This document shows, in pieces, positions 11,188 through 22,124 of a stretch of DNA of 64,000 nt (its first letter is position 1; the number at the start of each line of letters is the position of its first letter). A program made the translations under genes and the position numbers. A model generated the notes under the pieces. That model searched no databases. It worked only from the letters and a program-made list of their open reading frames with translations, and had not been told where the DNA came from. The DNA comes from Berberis thunbergii (taxonomy: Eukaryota > Streptophyta > Magnoliopsida > Ranunculales > Berberidaceae), in the NCBI GenBank assembly GCA_003290165.1, contig QNQO01000601.1, positions 310,001 to 374,000 on the forward strand, read 5' to 3'.

Positions 11188-11650
11188 TTACTTAACACAT
11201 AAAGGACTATAAGGGGTGGCAGTTACATACAAAATTTTCTTTGAATTGCGGTGGCCGAACTGCTCACTCATGTCTAGGTCTTCCGGTGTTACCCCATTGG
11301 GCAGTTTCCAATCAAAGTGGAGTTGAGCAAGTGGAAGCTCAATACTGTCTGCTCTACACTCACGCCGGTGTAATAATGAAAGAGGAGGATATAACCCGAG
11401 AGTTTCATTGATTACTGATTTTAAGTATCTCAGTTCATGAATATCTGTCTCTTTCATTGTTTTGAGTTTGGGTTTCGAGTTTTGGATGTCTGCCCTTTCT
11501 TCACCAACATGAACACAGCAGAAGAAAAGTGAATAATATGGGAAGGGAGCTCTATGAGTTTATGGACAAGAGGAAGAGGATATGAAAGTAATTTTGAATG
11601 CTCTGTTTGAGTTTGTTTGTAAAGGCATTTTGACCATGCTAACAAACATC
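11188..11650 (-). pseudogene. Second cytochrome P450 remnant with large internal deletion
   Basis: On the minus strand an N-terminal anchor piece (HFSSAVFMLVKKGQTSKTRN, about 11525-11466) is followed closely by C-terminal exon sequence: DIHELRYLKSVINETLGLYP (the K-helix region, ExxR degraded to ETLG) and then IELPLAQLHFDWKLPNG and YVTATPYSPLCVK at the C-terminus. The hinge, most of the fold, the I-helix and the haem-binding FxxGxRxCxG motif are missing, so it cannot be a working enzyme. Its upstream flank matches that of the remnant at 8834-9640, showing that the two come from a tandem P450 pair or a duplication within the transposon. Confidence 0.8.
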
Positions 11651-12960
11651 TATTATATGTTTATTCTTGGCGTTTTGCGAAACCAAGATGCCGTCTTGAA
11701 TTTGAATTGTTTGGAGGTATCTGTTGACTTTTGATAATTAGTTAATAAATTAGGAGTTTTCATGACATAAAGGAGTATTTATCCTGCTTGGATTTTTTTT
11801 TCCAATCTAAATACCAGATTAAGTAGTATGAAAAAAAAAAAACTGAGAATACCACTTGATGTGAGTACATTAAAAAAAAGAGTACTTAACATAATATTAG
11901 AAATCATAGTTTCTCTCTGTTTTATGTCTTTATATATGATAATGCAGGTTTCAACTCTTCCATCCAAGAACGTAATTTGGAACCTTTATCCTCAATTGGA
12001 TTGAATCTATGGTTCAGAAGATTGTTAGCCTTCATCAGGTAAGAAACACAACTCCCTTCTCTCTGTAAAGGATGCATTACACAAATACGTATATAATCTG
12101 TTTGTGTACAGAAACAACCAGTTCACAGGAAGTCCATAGACACATTTGGTCAGAGGACATCACAGTGTATAGGTGTTACATGGTCTGTGTTCAAACCTGG
12201 TGTCTTTAATTTATTTTACCTTTTGTTTTTTGTGTTTTTGGGGTTCCTATCATCATTTCATTCATTCATTCATTCTTCCATGATGTTTTAATCCATGTTT
12301 TCTTTTGTATCGGGTAATTTGCTTTTAAAACAATGATGCCAGTATCCATTTGTATTGTAGGCTTATATGAGCTTGATCTTTACCTTCTCCCTATCTGTTT
12401 TTGTTATATAGCTTATATGTATTTCAACAAATTTGATGGCAAGTGTGCTGCTAATCATAGTAATTGTTTTCGCCAGTATTGCAGATGGCTACCAGGCTAT
12501 GTTCTCTGTATTCTAGATTACTGCAGTTTTTTCAGAAAAGCTTGTATTGTACGCCATTATAGTCTAATAAGTAATAAATTTGAAATGATTTAAACATCCG
12601 AAAAACATTTCAATAAGCAACAGCTGGCAAGTCCTTGGAATTACTGAAACCACCAATATTCTATCATTAAGTTTCTGTTCTTATAGCTGAAATGTAAGAT
12701 GAAAATGAGTTCTTTTCCTTGAGCAGTAAAGCTTTGCTATGATTTATGGTGGTATGAACTTTCTTTTGGATGCATATCTGCTGCTCCATAGTCAGATATG
12801 CCTTCCTAAATTCTGTTATTGCTACATGATGAACCTAGACAATTTTTTTCTATATCATACCCCCTTCCCCCACTCTGAAACCTAGACAATTGTTCGATTA
12901 CAAGGTTCGTATTTTTACAGCAGCATTTGTCAATTTGATTGTAAACTTTCATTTTATCCA
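11651..12960. other. Noncoding interval inside the CACTA element
   Basis: AT-rich. A possible short exon lies at about 11948-12039 (GCAG acceptor to CATCAG|GTAAG donor), but its product is not recognised. The rest shows no coding signal. Confidence 0.3.
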
Positions 12961-12990
12961 TGTAGATAATGAAATGACTCCGAGTTTATT

Positions 12991-15289
12991 GTGTTACTGA
13001 AGGCATTGCAACAGAGAGAGAAATGGGTTAGGAAATCCAAAAGAGATGCTCAATGGGAAAAAGCTCATGAGCGGAATGCTAAGCGTCTCCTAAGCTTGAT
13101 AATAGAGTTGGAAGGGTTATGGGTGAAGATGGGGCAATACTTATCTACACGTGCAGATGTGCTTCCTGAAACCTATATAATTCACCTTAGGCAATTGCAG
13201 GACTCGCTTCCTCATCGTCCTTTGAAAGAGGTGATTCTTTTGTTGATTTCTTGAAATGTAGGGAAAGGTAATTTGTTTAAATAGTTTTTTTTAATATATA
13301 TTTTCAAGCCGAAATATAAAATGAAATATAATGCCGCAAAAGATGCCGAACTAAGAACTTGTCTCAATGGAACTTACGAATACAGATTTGTGGTAAAAAA
13401 AACAGTTGTCTTAGTGTGTTGTGGACCTTGTGGTCCATGTGGTTTTGTATCCAGATTACTTCTTGTATAGTTGCAAATTTAGTTAAATTTGTTATTTAGG
13501 GATTTTGAGGGAACTCCCATACTCCAGTACCAGATGCTTATGTGATAATAAATTTATTTTGACCGCTAATTCAAGTGTTAATTAATGGACCTTATATGGT
13601 TATTTTGACCGCTGTAGCACTCCACTCATGTCTGAGTATCTTCCAGCTGGGACTTTCAGAGGGAGAATATTTTCCTCTTCCTGCTTCCATCCATTTTGAA
13701 CTCTTAATTTGTACTAGATATATCATTTTGACTCATAGGTGCTTTCCACAGGTTTGCCGAACTATAAGGAAAGAATTGGGAAAAACTACAGCTGATCTCT
13801 TCTCAGATTTTGATGAAAATCCTCTTGCAACAACATCAGTAAGATCCTTCAACTAAAATCTAGTGTATATAAGGAATTTTGACCTGTATCTATTCCCGTC
13901 CATGCATTTCAAATGGCATATCTGCCATGTTTTGGAACCCTTTATTTGATGAGGCCCATTCAGGAAATCTTCTATAGTTTCTGAATTGGATCACCCTTAT
14001 TATCTTTTACCATATTGGGGTATATAGAATATTAGTTAGGGTTTAGAGAAGTTATAATATTTTTTTGTTGAGAGGGAGAACTGGATTGCATGGGCTGAAC
14101 CACAATACAATTTCAACCCATTGATTGATGAATGGTGCAAAGAATCTCCTAAAGAGCTTGACTTCAATCATGAAGCTGGTAAAATGCCTCATGTAAATAA
14201 CAGCTGACATTAATGATGTTGAATGGGAACTCCTTGATGTATTTAATCTGCTATTAGCACACTGAGCATCTGGCATACATCTAATAGTATCTTATTAATT
14301 TGTCTTTGTACCTGTAGAGAATACAAGAACAGTTTCCAAAAACCTAAGATGCGATGGCGAAAAAAGTGTTATCATGCCTGAGACTAATGTGGATGTATTG
14401 TTACCAGAAGTTATTCAGGTATTTTATGCTTGAAACCCCATGCTTTTTTAAACTTTAACTTGCAGCTCTACACAAATAAAGTTGACTGTCTCCCCCTCCC
14501 CCCCCCCCCCCCCCCCCACTCCATCAATCCCACAGAGTGTATCCAATGTTAAGTTAGGGCAATGTATCAATGTATTTGGTTAACATGCTGGGGCTATTAC
14601 GATTTGGCACATTCGTCAAAAATAATGGAAGAGGGTGGGCTGTTTATTGTTAGTCTGAATTTTGAAACTGAAAATTTGAGCATATGCAGTAGAGCATGTC
14701 TAAGGAGAAATCATGTTAAAAAAAAAGGAAAATGGGGGGTTGGGGGACTGTGATGAGAAATATGAGTACACAATTTTCTCCATAACCATATCTTTCTTTT
14801 TCATTTTATTTTTGTTCGTCCTTTTATGACAGTCATCTGAAAAAGTCCTCATATCAGAGTACATGGATGGGACCCGTCTAAACGACAGTGCAGCATTAGA
14901 AGCTTTTGGTGTTGACAAACAAAAGCTCGTTGAAGAAATCACCCGTGCATATGCCCATCAAATATATGTTGATGGATTTTTCAATGGTGATCCACATCCT
15001 GGTATGTACTCCCGTATCATGATGGACTAAGTTTTGCACTGAATCAATTCATTATCAATGATAACTTGGTCTAGTTGAATTGCATTTCACGACACATTTT
15101 CCATGATTGGTTTGTTCGATAAGTCTATGTCTTTGATGCCTTTTTTGGTCTTTCCCTCCTTTTGCAGGGAATTTCCTTGTGAGCAAGGAACCCCCTCATC
15201 GCCCTATTTTGCTCGACTTTGGGCTTACAAAGGTGATATCCAGTTCTATGAAACAAGCACTAGCAAAGCTGTTTCTTGCATCTGTTGAG
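12991..15289 (+). pseudogene. ABC1-family kinase (At5g24810-like) gene fragment, six exons
   Basis: Six exons with GT-AG borders are visible: 12991-13230 (ELEGLWVKMGQYLSTRADVL, with the KxGQ motif), 13752-13838, about 14082-14178 (WIAWAEPQYNFNPLIDEW), 14318-14418, 14833-15001 (ISEYMDGTRLND, ending NGDPHPG) and 15168-15289 (GNFLVSKEPPHRPILLDFGL). This is the atypical ABC1/UbiB-type kinase domain. The text most resembles the plant protein in which ABC1 is fused to a beta-lactamase-like domain. The exon carrying the Ala-rich loop and the conserved VKVQH lysine is absent between 13838 and 14082, and everything after FLASVE is missing, including the beta-lactamase part. Intron 4 contains a poly(C) run at about 14498-14518. 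A spliced product would lack nucleotide binding. Confidence 0.85.
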
Positions 15290-15825
15290 GTTTGTACTCT
15301 CTCGAATTATTAAGCCAAGTTCTAGAAAATGTGCGAACCTTTATGAGTAGGTGACTCTGGTCTTTGGTTAATTCCTAGTTTTCTTTAGTTTTTTGTTGGT
15401 TGAAATTGTCGTGATAGTTCTGTAGTTTTGCAATAGCTAATTGTTCACATTAACTTTCACGAGTCTTAAACAACAAGAATGAATCACAATATCATAACTT
15501 CAGGCTGTCATTAAGTTCTTTTTCAATTGCTTGCAAATTTCTTTCCCTATCTTCCTTTCCATCTCTATCTTTAACTAGTTAGATTATAATTGAAATGAAT
15601 TTTGTGGAATAATGTTGACTGATGCTTAGTTAAGTATGTATAAGACTGAGGATGTGAAGGGAAAAACATAGAAATTATTGTTTAGCTTGTAATTGTTGTT
15701 CAGCATTACTAAATCAACAAAGTTAAAGTCGTCTACTTCATGTCATACTTTGTAATATTGCCCAGTTTTATCATGTCATACGTTGTAATATTGCTGCCAC
15801 TAAGACAAGTTTTTAATCTTTTCAG
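15290..15825. other. Intron-like interval between captured genes
   Basis: AT-rich, beginning at the GT donor of the last kinase exon and ending with a TTTTCAG acceptor at 15825. It may serve as a composite intron joining the kinase and coiled-coil fragments. Confidence 0.35.
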
Positions 15826-16320
15826 GCAGTGGAATAGAGAACTAAACCTGAAGACAGAGACTGAACTGGTATTGTTGGGAGTAAACCCACAACAGAAGTG
15901 ATATCTACTCTATCGTTCTCTGACTTTTCAAAACCCCATACCAAGCAAGTTATTGGAAATTTCAGCAGTAATGACGATATTGTATTTCCTGATCCCGATG
16001 GAAAATCAGTAGGACTGCATCAGTTTTACGAGGCCAAGTTGGCTTCACTGATACGAAAGAACAGTACTTTAGAAGAACGACTGGCAGCTGCATTGGCTAG
16101 CAAGGAAGGTGCAGAGAGGAATTTGTCATATGTTGCTAAAAGTAGACAGGACATGGAGAAAAAGTTGGGTGACACAGTAAGGGAAATGGAACTGCTGAAA
16201 GTGAAACTTTCTAGTGTAGAGCTTGCACAAGAAGAAGCCAATAGTCTATCTAATATCGTGCATTCTGATAATGTACGACTTGAGCATGACGTGGCTTTCC
16301 TTGACTATCATTGTAATTGA
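15826..16320 (+). pseudogene. Coiled-coil protein C-terminal fragment
   Basis: After a TTTTCAG acceptor an open frame runs through SKPTTEVISTLSFSDFSKP, DDIVFPDPDGKSVGLHQFYE and a long charged heptad region (LEERLAAALASKEGAERNL, MEKKLGDTVREMELLKVKL, VELAQEEANSLSNIV), ending at a TGA at 16318-16320. The upstream start of this frame is unclear. The helical region looks like the coiled coil found at the C-terminus of some plant Kelch or acyl-CoA-binding-type proteins, but I cannot name the family securely. The clean frame of about 140 residues suggests recent capture or mild selection. It lies just before the right subterminal array, so its stop is near the transposon end. Confidence 0.5.
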
Positions 16321-16457
16321 GATATTATTTGAAAGATTTTGACTCAATGTAATACATTTTCTTATTAATTACATTACTTTGCCTCCATTAATTACATTAC
16401 TTTGCCTCCATTATTTGATAGATTTTGACTCAATGACTCAAAGTCATTTGATAGGAA

Positions 16458-16915
16458 AAAAAAAAAAAAAAAATTTTGCCACGGTTTTAAACCGTGGCTA
16501 ACTATTGCAACGGCTAAAAACTGTAGCTACCTTGCCACGACTTATAACCGTGGCTAGGGTTAGCCACGGCTTAAAACCGTGGCTAGGGTTAGCCACGGCT
16601 TAAAACCGTTGCTACTTAATTAGACACGGTTTATAACCGTTGCTAATATCTACACCTTGTCACGGCTTAAAACCGTTGCTATTGTTGCCACGGCTAAAAA
16701 CCGTTGCTATTATTATTGCAACGGTTTATAACCGTTGCTAATTGCTGAAAATCACGCCCCCCATTCAAGCATAAAACTGTTGCTACAATTTTAGCAACAG
16801 TTTATAGCCGTTACAAAGGATTTCGCGACGCCCCTGTAGTCCACGGCTCTTAGCCGTGGCAATGGCTTATGCCCACGGTATAGAACCGTTGCTAATGGGG
16901 GTTTTTGGTGTAGTG
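16458..16915. repeat. CACTA right subterminal array and TIR
   Basis: A poly(A) run is followed by about 11 palindromic units (GCCACGG-N-CCGTGGC and GCAACGG-N-CCGTTGC) and the terminal repeat ending at 16915. The order of units and the spacer text (for example AAAATCACGCCCCCCATTC and TTTCGCGACGCCCCTGTAG) match 1630-2042 nearly base for base. Confidence 0.88.
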
Positions 16916-16918
16916 AAC

Positions 16919-17164
16919 AACTGGTCTTTGTGCACTGACTTTTCTCCCTGGGAGTGGAGCTAGTCAAAGTGGTCGATGACACTGATTTTTTACAACACAT
17001 CAAGTAAGGATGGATGTATATAAATGAGACCATGTTTTTCATGCTCAATGGAACAATCACAACTATTAGTAAAATTCTACATGTACAGGTTCTTGAGTCG
17101 GGATTTGCCATAGATCAAGGATAAACCAGGTGAAAAAGGCATTTGACAAGATGTCTAAGAAACC
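16919..17164. other. Host flank right of the CACTA element
   Basis: Sequence following the AAC target duplication. Removing the transposon would join it to 6979-6981. No gene is recognised. Confidence 0.3.
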
Positions 17165-18880
17165 TGCTAAGAGCATCTCCAATAGGCATTTCTATGGGTT
17201 GCTACTTGTGTTTCTCATTAAGCATGTACCAAATATAGACCCAAAAGTCACCCAATAGGCCTTTATTTGGTCTATATTTTGGTTGATCAATTGTACAGGA
17301 ATTCACTATCAAATGCCTAACGTAAACCCATGTTTGCTGACACAACATTGTTTCTAAGAGTGCGGATACGTTTCGTCCAGTAGTAGCATGCACCATTGTC
17401 ATTGATTATGATCTCCTATCTCATTTTAACCAGAAACCATTCAAATATGACCACAATGGATATATTTGCCCGATCCCACCCCTTCCTTCTATAAAAACCC
17501 TTTCTCTTCTCCCATTTTCACAACTTTCATCCGATCTTCACACCACTCTCCTAAATTTCCCAATTATGTCTATAGCTTAAGTTTCAATTTTTAAGATGGC
17601 GAATAGTGAGGAAGGATTCAGTAAATGTGAATTCTCTCATCTACATACCAATTAGTTGGTAGGAAAGTTATATAAATCAAGGTTATCTTGATTCCGATCG
17701 TCTTTTAGATCTTGATGGTCGTGGATCAGATAGAACTCAAGTGGCATCGTTCGAGTTTTTAAACGAGTGTTTGCAGGATCCCAATCTATATATCACCGAA
17801 GAATTAAATATCGATCTACGAGTGACGAAAAATATTGTGGCAATTATTTTATACAATGGTTCCACAAGTCTACTATTTAAAGATTACTTCTCAATGTATC
17901 GACGATATGTATCATTTATGTGAAAAAACTGATGAAGTACATAAATTTGGTTTTGATGTTCATTATTTAAGAAATCATATAAAAGAGTCGTGCAATGAGT
18001 TCAAAGAGGAACTTTGTCTAGCAGATTCAACTGTTAAAAGTTGAAAATGTCACAAAATAGTTTATGGTCTTCTATAGTTGCGATAATGAAAATGGAGATT
18101 GATGATATCACAACAACAATATCATCCTTGCGTGAACATATAGAACTTGTGACAGGAATTGCTTGAGGCTATAATCGTTGAAGAACATAATCAACGTGTT
18201 GTAGGGTATGCATCTACCAGTCAAGGGCAACTTGATGCATTGGCGAGGTATAGTTTGCAACACAAAAATAAATTTGAAGGCCATTGAAGCTAAAGTTGAT
18301 GTTGCTCTATCATTTATTTATTACGCCTAAGTAATGTAACTGCAATGCATTATTTGCATAATTGTTACAAGGAATTTGCTTAATATACATGAATTATCAC
18401 TTCTTCTCCCATTTTTACAATTGAGGTATTCTCAATTACCTAGAGACATTAGTAGAGGATTTAATTACTATAAACAAAGAAAATAATGTTAGATTCTTGT
18501 TGTTTGTGGGTTGAGTTCGGTTAACTTGACTGCAAAGCTTAGTGATCTTATAGATCTTGATGATGTTTATATTTTGGCACCTTTGTAAATTGGTTTGCAC
18601 AATTTATTGAGGAGAAGAAAATTGATTTTTGATTGGGGGAGACTGGAATAAGGATATTCTTGAATTGGGCAAATAGTCGTTTGGAGGAGAGACAACAAGG
18701 TGGAAGATGGGAATGGATGAGTTGCAAAGAGATGGAGAATTTTTTTTACCATGAGAATTACCTCAAGATGAGCAAAATCCAAGCCTATGGATTCATTTGG
18801 GTTGTTTTATGAAGTTTTCTCATGTCTTGCATGTGCATTAAGGCTAGAGTATTTTGGTCCATTATTAAACAAAATGATTT
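17165..18880 (+). mobile_element. Degenerate DNA transposon-like region with promoter
   Basis: It begins TAAGAGCATCTCCAATAGG at 17169, a terminal motif common in plant DNA elements of PIF/Harbinger type. A TATA-like TTCTATAAAAACCC lies at about 17488-17501, followed by a CT-rich leader and a start near 17595. Broken frames continue to about 18060 (for example HKFGFDVHYLRNHIKESCNE). The product is not recognised. A matching inverted right end was not found before 18880, so the class is tentative. Confidence 0.35.
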
Positions 18881-19128
18881 ATGTTAGGAAATAAGAGCAT
18901 CTCCAAGGGTAAAAGCTAAAGTCATCCCCCATTTAACCAAAAACTAATTTTAGGGGCCTCCCTATTTCTTCATCACTCTGACCACATTTCATATTTTAAC
19001 TTTTTCATAATTATTTAAATATACTTTTCCCTAGTTTTTGAAATTTTCTTTTTAAATTTATTTGATTGGAGTAGAGAAAAGGAAAAAAAAAATGACTTTT
19101 TATTTATGAGGATTTTGGGGATGGAATG

Positions 19129-19272
19129 TGATGAATGGACCGATCATCACGGTCGTACACGTGGCTTAAAGATCCATCACGAGAATACATCGTCCAATCT
19201 ATTGGGCCAACTCATGAAGCCTAGAAAGAATAAAGCCAATTGCAGAGGCCCGAACGATTTTTGGACGCATCA
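19129..19272 (+). repeat. Left LTR (internally deleted, 144 bp)
   Basis: It starts TGATGAATGGACC and ends GGACGCATCA. It matches the start and the extreme end of the 543-bp right LTR but lacks about 400 bp in the middle; the join lies inside GCCCGAACGA|TTTTTGG. Confidence 0.85.
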
Positions 19273-19275
19273 GTT

Positions 19276-19293
19276 TGGCGCCGTCTGTGGGGA
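19276..19293 (+). other. Primer-binding site
   Basis: TGGCGCCGTCTGTGGGGA begins 4 bases after the left LTR. TGGCGCC-type primer sites are usual in plant Ty3/gypsy elements. Confidence 0.8.
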
Positions 19294-19379
19294 ACGTCGA
19301 GTTTCCTTTTTTCTAAAAGCAGAACACAATGACAAAACTCACTACAACCTAACAAAATATTAACAAGCCATCAAAGGAA

Positions 19380-20803
19380 ATAATGCAGTCTATAGATCCT
19401 CAATCCAGTAATGATCACGACAACTCTCCCACCAATGCATTACTGACAGCTCAAAGAGAAGATGCAACCCAAATCACTGGACCAATAACATCCGAGAATG
19501 CGAATCCGCTGCACACAATTATCTAGACAACCCAAACAACCGGCGGCGCTGCCATGAACCCTCGGGTAGATTTGCTCATGACCCAGATGAAATACATGAC
19601 AAATATGCTAGAGAAAATCACCTAGGAATGCGTTCAACCAGCCGACCTTGCTCTAACACCACCTCAACAAAATTCCACTATCCGAACTCAAGGAAGTGAC
19701 GAAGCCCTAGCAGAACCCCAACAGGGAAACGTCGAGAGCAACGAGCTCCACCAAGACAAGACTTTGCAATGCGGTGAAACGATTGTTGAGATATCGTTCA
19801 GGATCAAAGTCACGGATCCCAACGTACTATACGAGTTAGCCAAGCCATAATTTTTTACGCACTCTTGAAGAAGGCAATGCCAAAAAAATTCACTCCACCA
19901 AAATTCGAAATGTAGGATGGTACCACTGACCCAACTGATCACCTAAGACATTTCCACCACATTATGGCTATAAAATAAGCCTCGGAGTCGATCATTTGCA
20001 GAACGTTCCCAACCAGCCTCACATCCACAACAATGAACTGGTTCAACAACCTACCGCTGAGGTCAATAAACTATTTCCAGGCTTTAGGCATTGCTTTCAT
20101 TACCTGATTCATTGGGAGCAAGCGAATGAGAAAAATACCCCACTACCTCGTGCACATCCGATAGAAGCCTGAAGAAATGATACGGGAGTATGTCAATTGC
20201 TTCACCAACGAGTTAACGATGATTGATGGATGCAACGATGACACAACAACTGTAATTTTTGTCGTCGAACTGAAGATAGGCCCCTTCTTCGATGCCCTCA
20301 ACTTGGAACCTCCAAAAGGCATGGCAGTCTTGCTGAAAATAACACAAAAACATATCTCGCTTGAAGAAATGAAAGTTGTGAAGAAAAATAATGAGCAGGA
20401 GAGGGATAACCATTCAAGGAAACGAGAATGGAAAGATGAAAGAAGGCGAGATGACGGACCACGGGAGGACAACAGTCATTCAAAGAAACATCGGAGCGAT
20501 GGACGTATTGAGTCCAACCAGCGGGAATCCAGGAAACTGCAATCAACATGATTCAGTTATGAGTGAATAACTAGCGTAATGAGAAAAGAGTACAAACCAT
20601 ACACAACCCTAGAAACAAGCCGAACGAACATCTTAAGACACATATCGAACTGGGAGAATGTCAACTGGCCAACTAGAATGAAAAGAGACCTGGAAGGACG
20701 AGATAAGAGCAGATGCTGCTCTTTTCACAAAGATCATGAATATTATACTGATGACTGCTACAAGTTAAAAGAAGAAATCGAGCATTGGATCCAAAGAGGA
20801 TGA
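19380..20803 (+). pseudogene. gypsy gag remnant
   Basis: Scattered plus-strand frames represent the gag protein. The clearest piece (20177-20551) reads REYVNCFTNELTMIDGCND, then FFDALNLEPPKGMAVLL and a K/R/D/E-rich tail. A second piece (20579-20803) contains CSFHKDHEYYTDDCYKLKEE, matching the Tat-type CxFHxDHGHxTxxCxxLK motif. Stops separate the pieces. In active relatives this protein packages element RNA; here it is broken. Confidence 0.75.
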
Positions 20804-21249
20804 CTGGACGAGTTTATCAGCATACTAGATAAACAGTTCAAAGGTAAAGAAAAGGCGAACGCTACAGCCACGGGATGAAAAGAACGGTCCAGGGAATTGA
20901 TATATGCTCTACACTGCATCCGCTTCTGTAAAGAAGCACTTCCCACCCGAACATACCTATATCGAAGTCGAAATGTCAATGCTCTGAAGGTGGCTAATCA
21001 AACCAACTTGAAGACTCTGACAGAGGATACAAATTCAATCAAAATTGCTTATAAGGGGATTAACAACAAACTCTATTAGGCTCTAACAAGCAATGCCAAA
21101 CGAGAACAATAACGGTCCAAGCGAAAAAGTTCATAAATTAAAAGCAACAACACAGGCACGAGATGCCAACACGAGGATAGACATTAGAGATGCAAAAATA
21201 AAATAAGAAACGCTCCACAGTGCAACGGAGCCACTAAAAAAATATGACC

Positions 21250-21900
21250 AATAGAAATGGTCAAAGAATGAATAAAATTTTATTTTCGAAATTGATATCC
21301 AACAAAGGCGAACAACTTCGTAACAAGCTATACGAAACAATCGGTGTAAAAAGCCCAAAAGGAATCAGGACGCAAGTTGGGTATTCACAATATATTTCTG
21401 GTCTAATCAACCAAAGAAGTAAAAGTTGGACACCCGAGTCAACTAACATAGAAACTTTGAATTGACCAAGATGTCGAGTCAATGAAGCAAAAGTTGAACG
21501 AACGAGTCAATTAAACACAAAAACTCCAAATCGACCAACCAAACACAAAAAACTTCGAATCGACCGAGATGACAAACTAGCAAAATAAAGGTCGGACACT
21601 CGAGTCGATTAAAAAAAAAAACTTCAAATCGACTGAAATGTCAAACTAACGAGGTAAAAGTTGGACACTCGAGTCGACTAAACACATAAAACTTTGAATC
21701 GACCGAGATGTCGAACTGACGAAGTAAAGGTTGAACACCCGAGTCAACTAAACACAAAACTTCGAGTCGACCAAGATGTCGAGTTAACGAAGTAAATGCT
21801 CAACAAATAGGTTAACAAAATGACTTCGAATTGACAAACACAAAGTCAGAGTTAAGCAAACAAGCCAATGTGATTCGAAAAAGTACAGGCAAAAACAACT
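21250..21900. repeat. Tandem repeats of about 70 bp inside the LTR element
   Basis: From about 21400 to 21830 a unit recurs roughly six times with diverging copies. It contains GGACACTCGAGTCGA or GGACACCCGAGTCAA, CTAAACACA, AACTTCGAATCGACC or AACTTTGAATCGACC, and GAGATGTCGA. Such repeats between gag and the 3' half are frequent in Tat-lineage elements. Confidence 0.75.
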
Positions 21901-22124
21901 CTTTACAGCAAATCGAAAGGACAAAAGTGACCCACCATTAGAGAGCGATGAGCCTAAGCACAAAAGCAGTTATAAAATAATTTGATGCAAAAACCACGAT
22001 AGCTACAACAAAATCGAAAATAAGAAGAAAAACAACAAAAGTCAATTTTTATTGATAACATTATTCTGTTACATTCGGAGAAGGTGTTAAAGAGGTGGGA
22101 GAAGAAACAGAAGTAATGGCAGGA

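Larger units (their letters stand above)
6982..16915. mobile_element. Complete gene-carrying CACTA (Pack-CACTA) element, 9934 bp
   Basis: The left end is CACTACACCAAAA at 6982-6994 and the right end is TTTTTGGTGTAGTG ending at 16915, forming 13-bp terminal inverted repeats. AAC flanks both sides (6979-6981 and 16916-16918), the 3-bp target duplication typical of CACTA elements. Palindromic subterminal repeats occupy both ends. Between them lie fragments of at least five unrelated host genes (HIRA, two P450 copies, an ABC1-family kinase, a coiled-coil gene) with introns retained. No TNPA- or TNPD-like transposase was recognised, so it is probably mobilised in trans. Its right end is nearly identical to that of the element ending at 2042. 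Confidence 0.88.

Noticed and set aside
17169..18912. Direct pair of GAGCATCTCCAA motifs as ends of one element
   Set aside because: The copies are in the same orientation, so they cannot be the two TIRs of a single DNA transposon; only the 18896/25523 pair is inverted.
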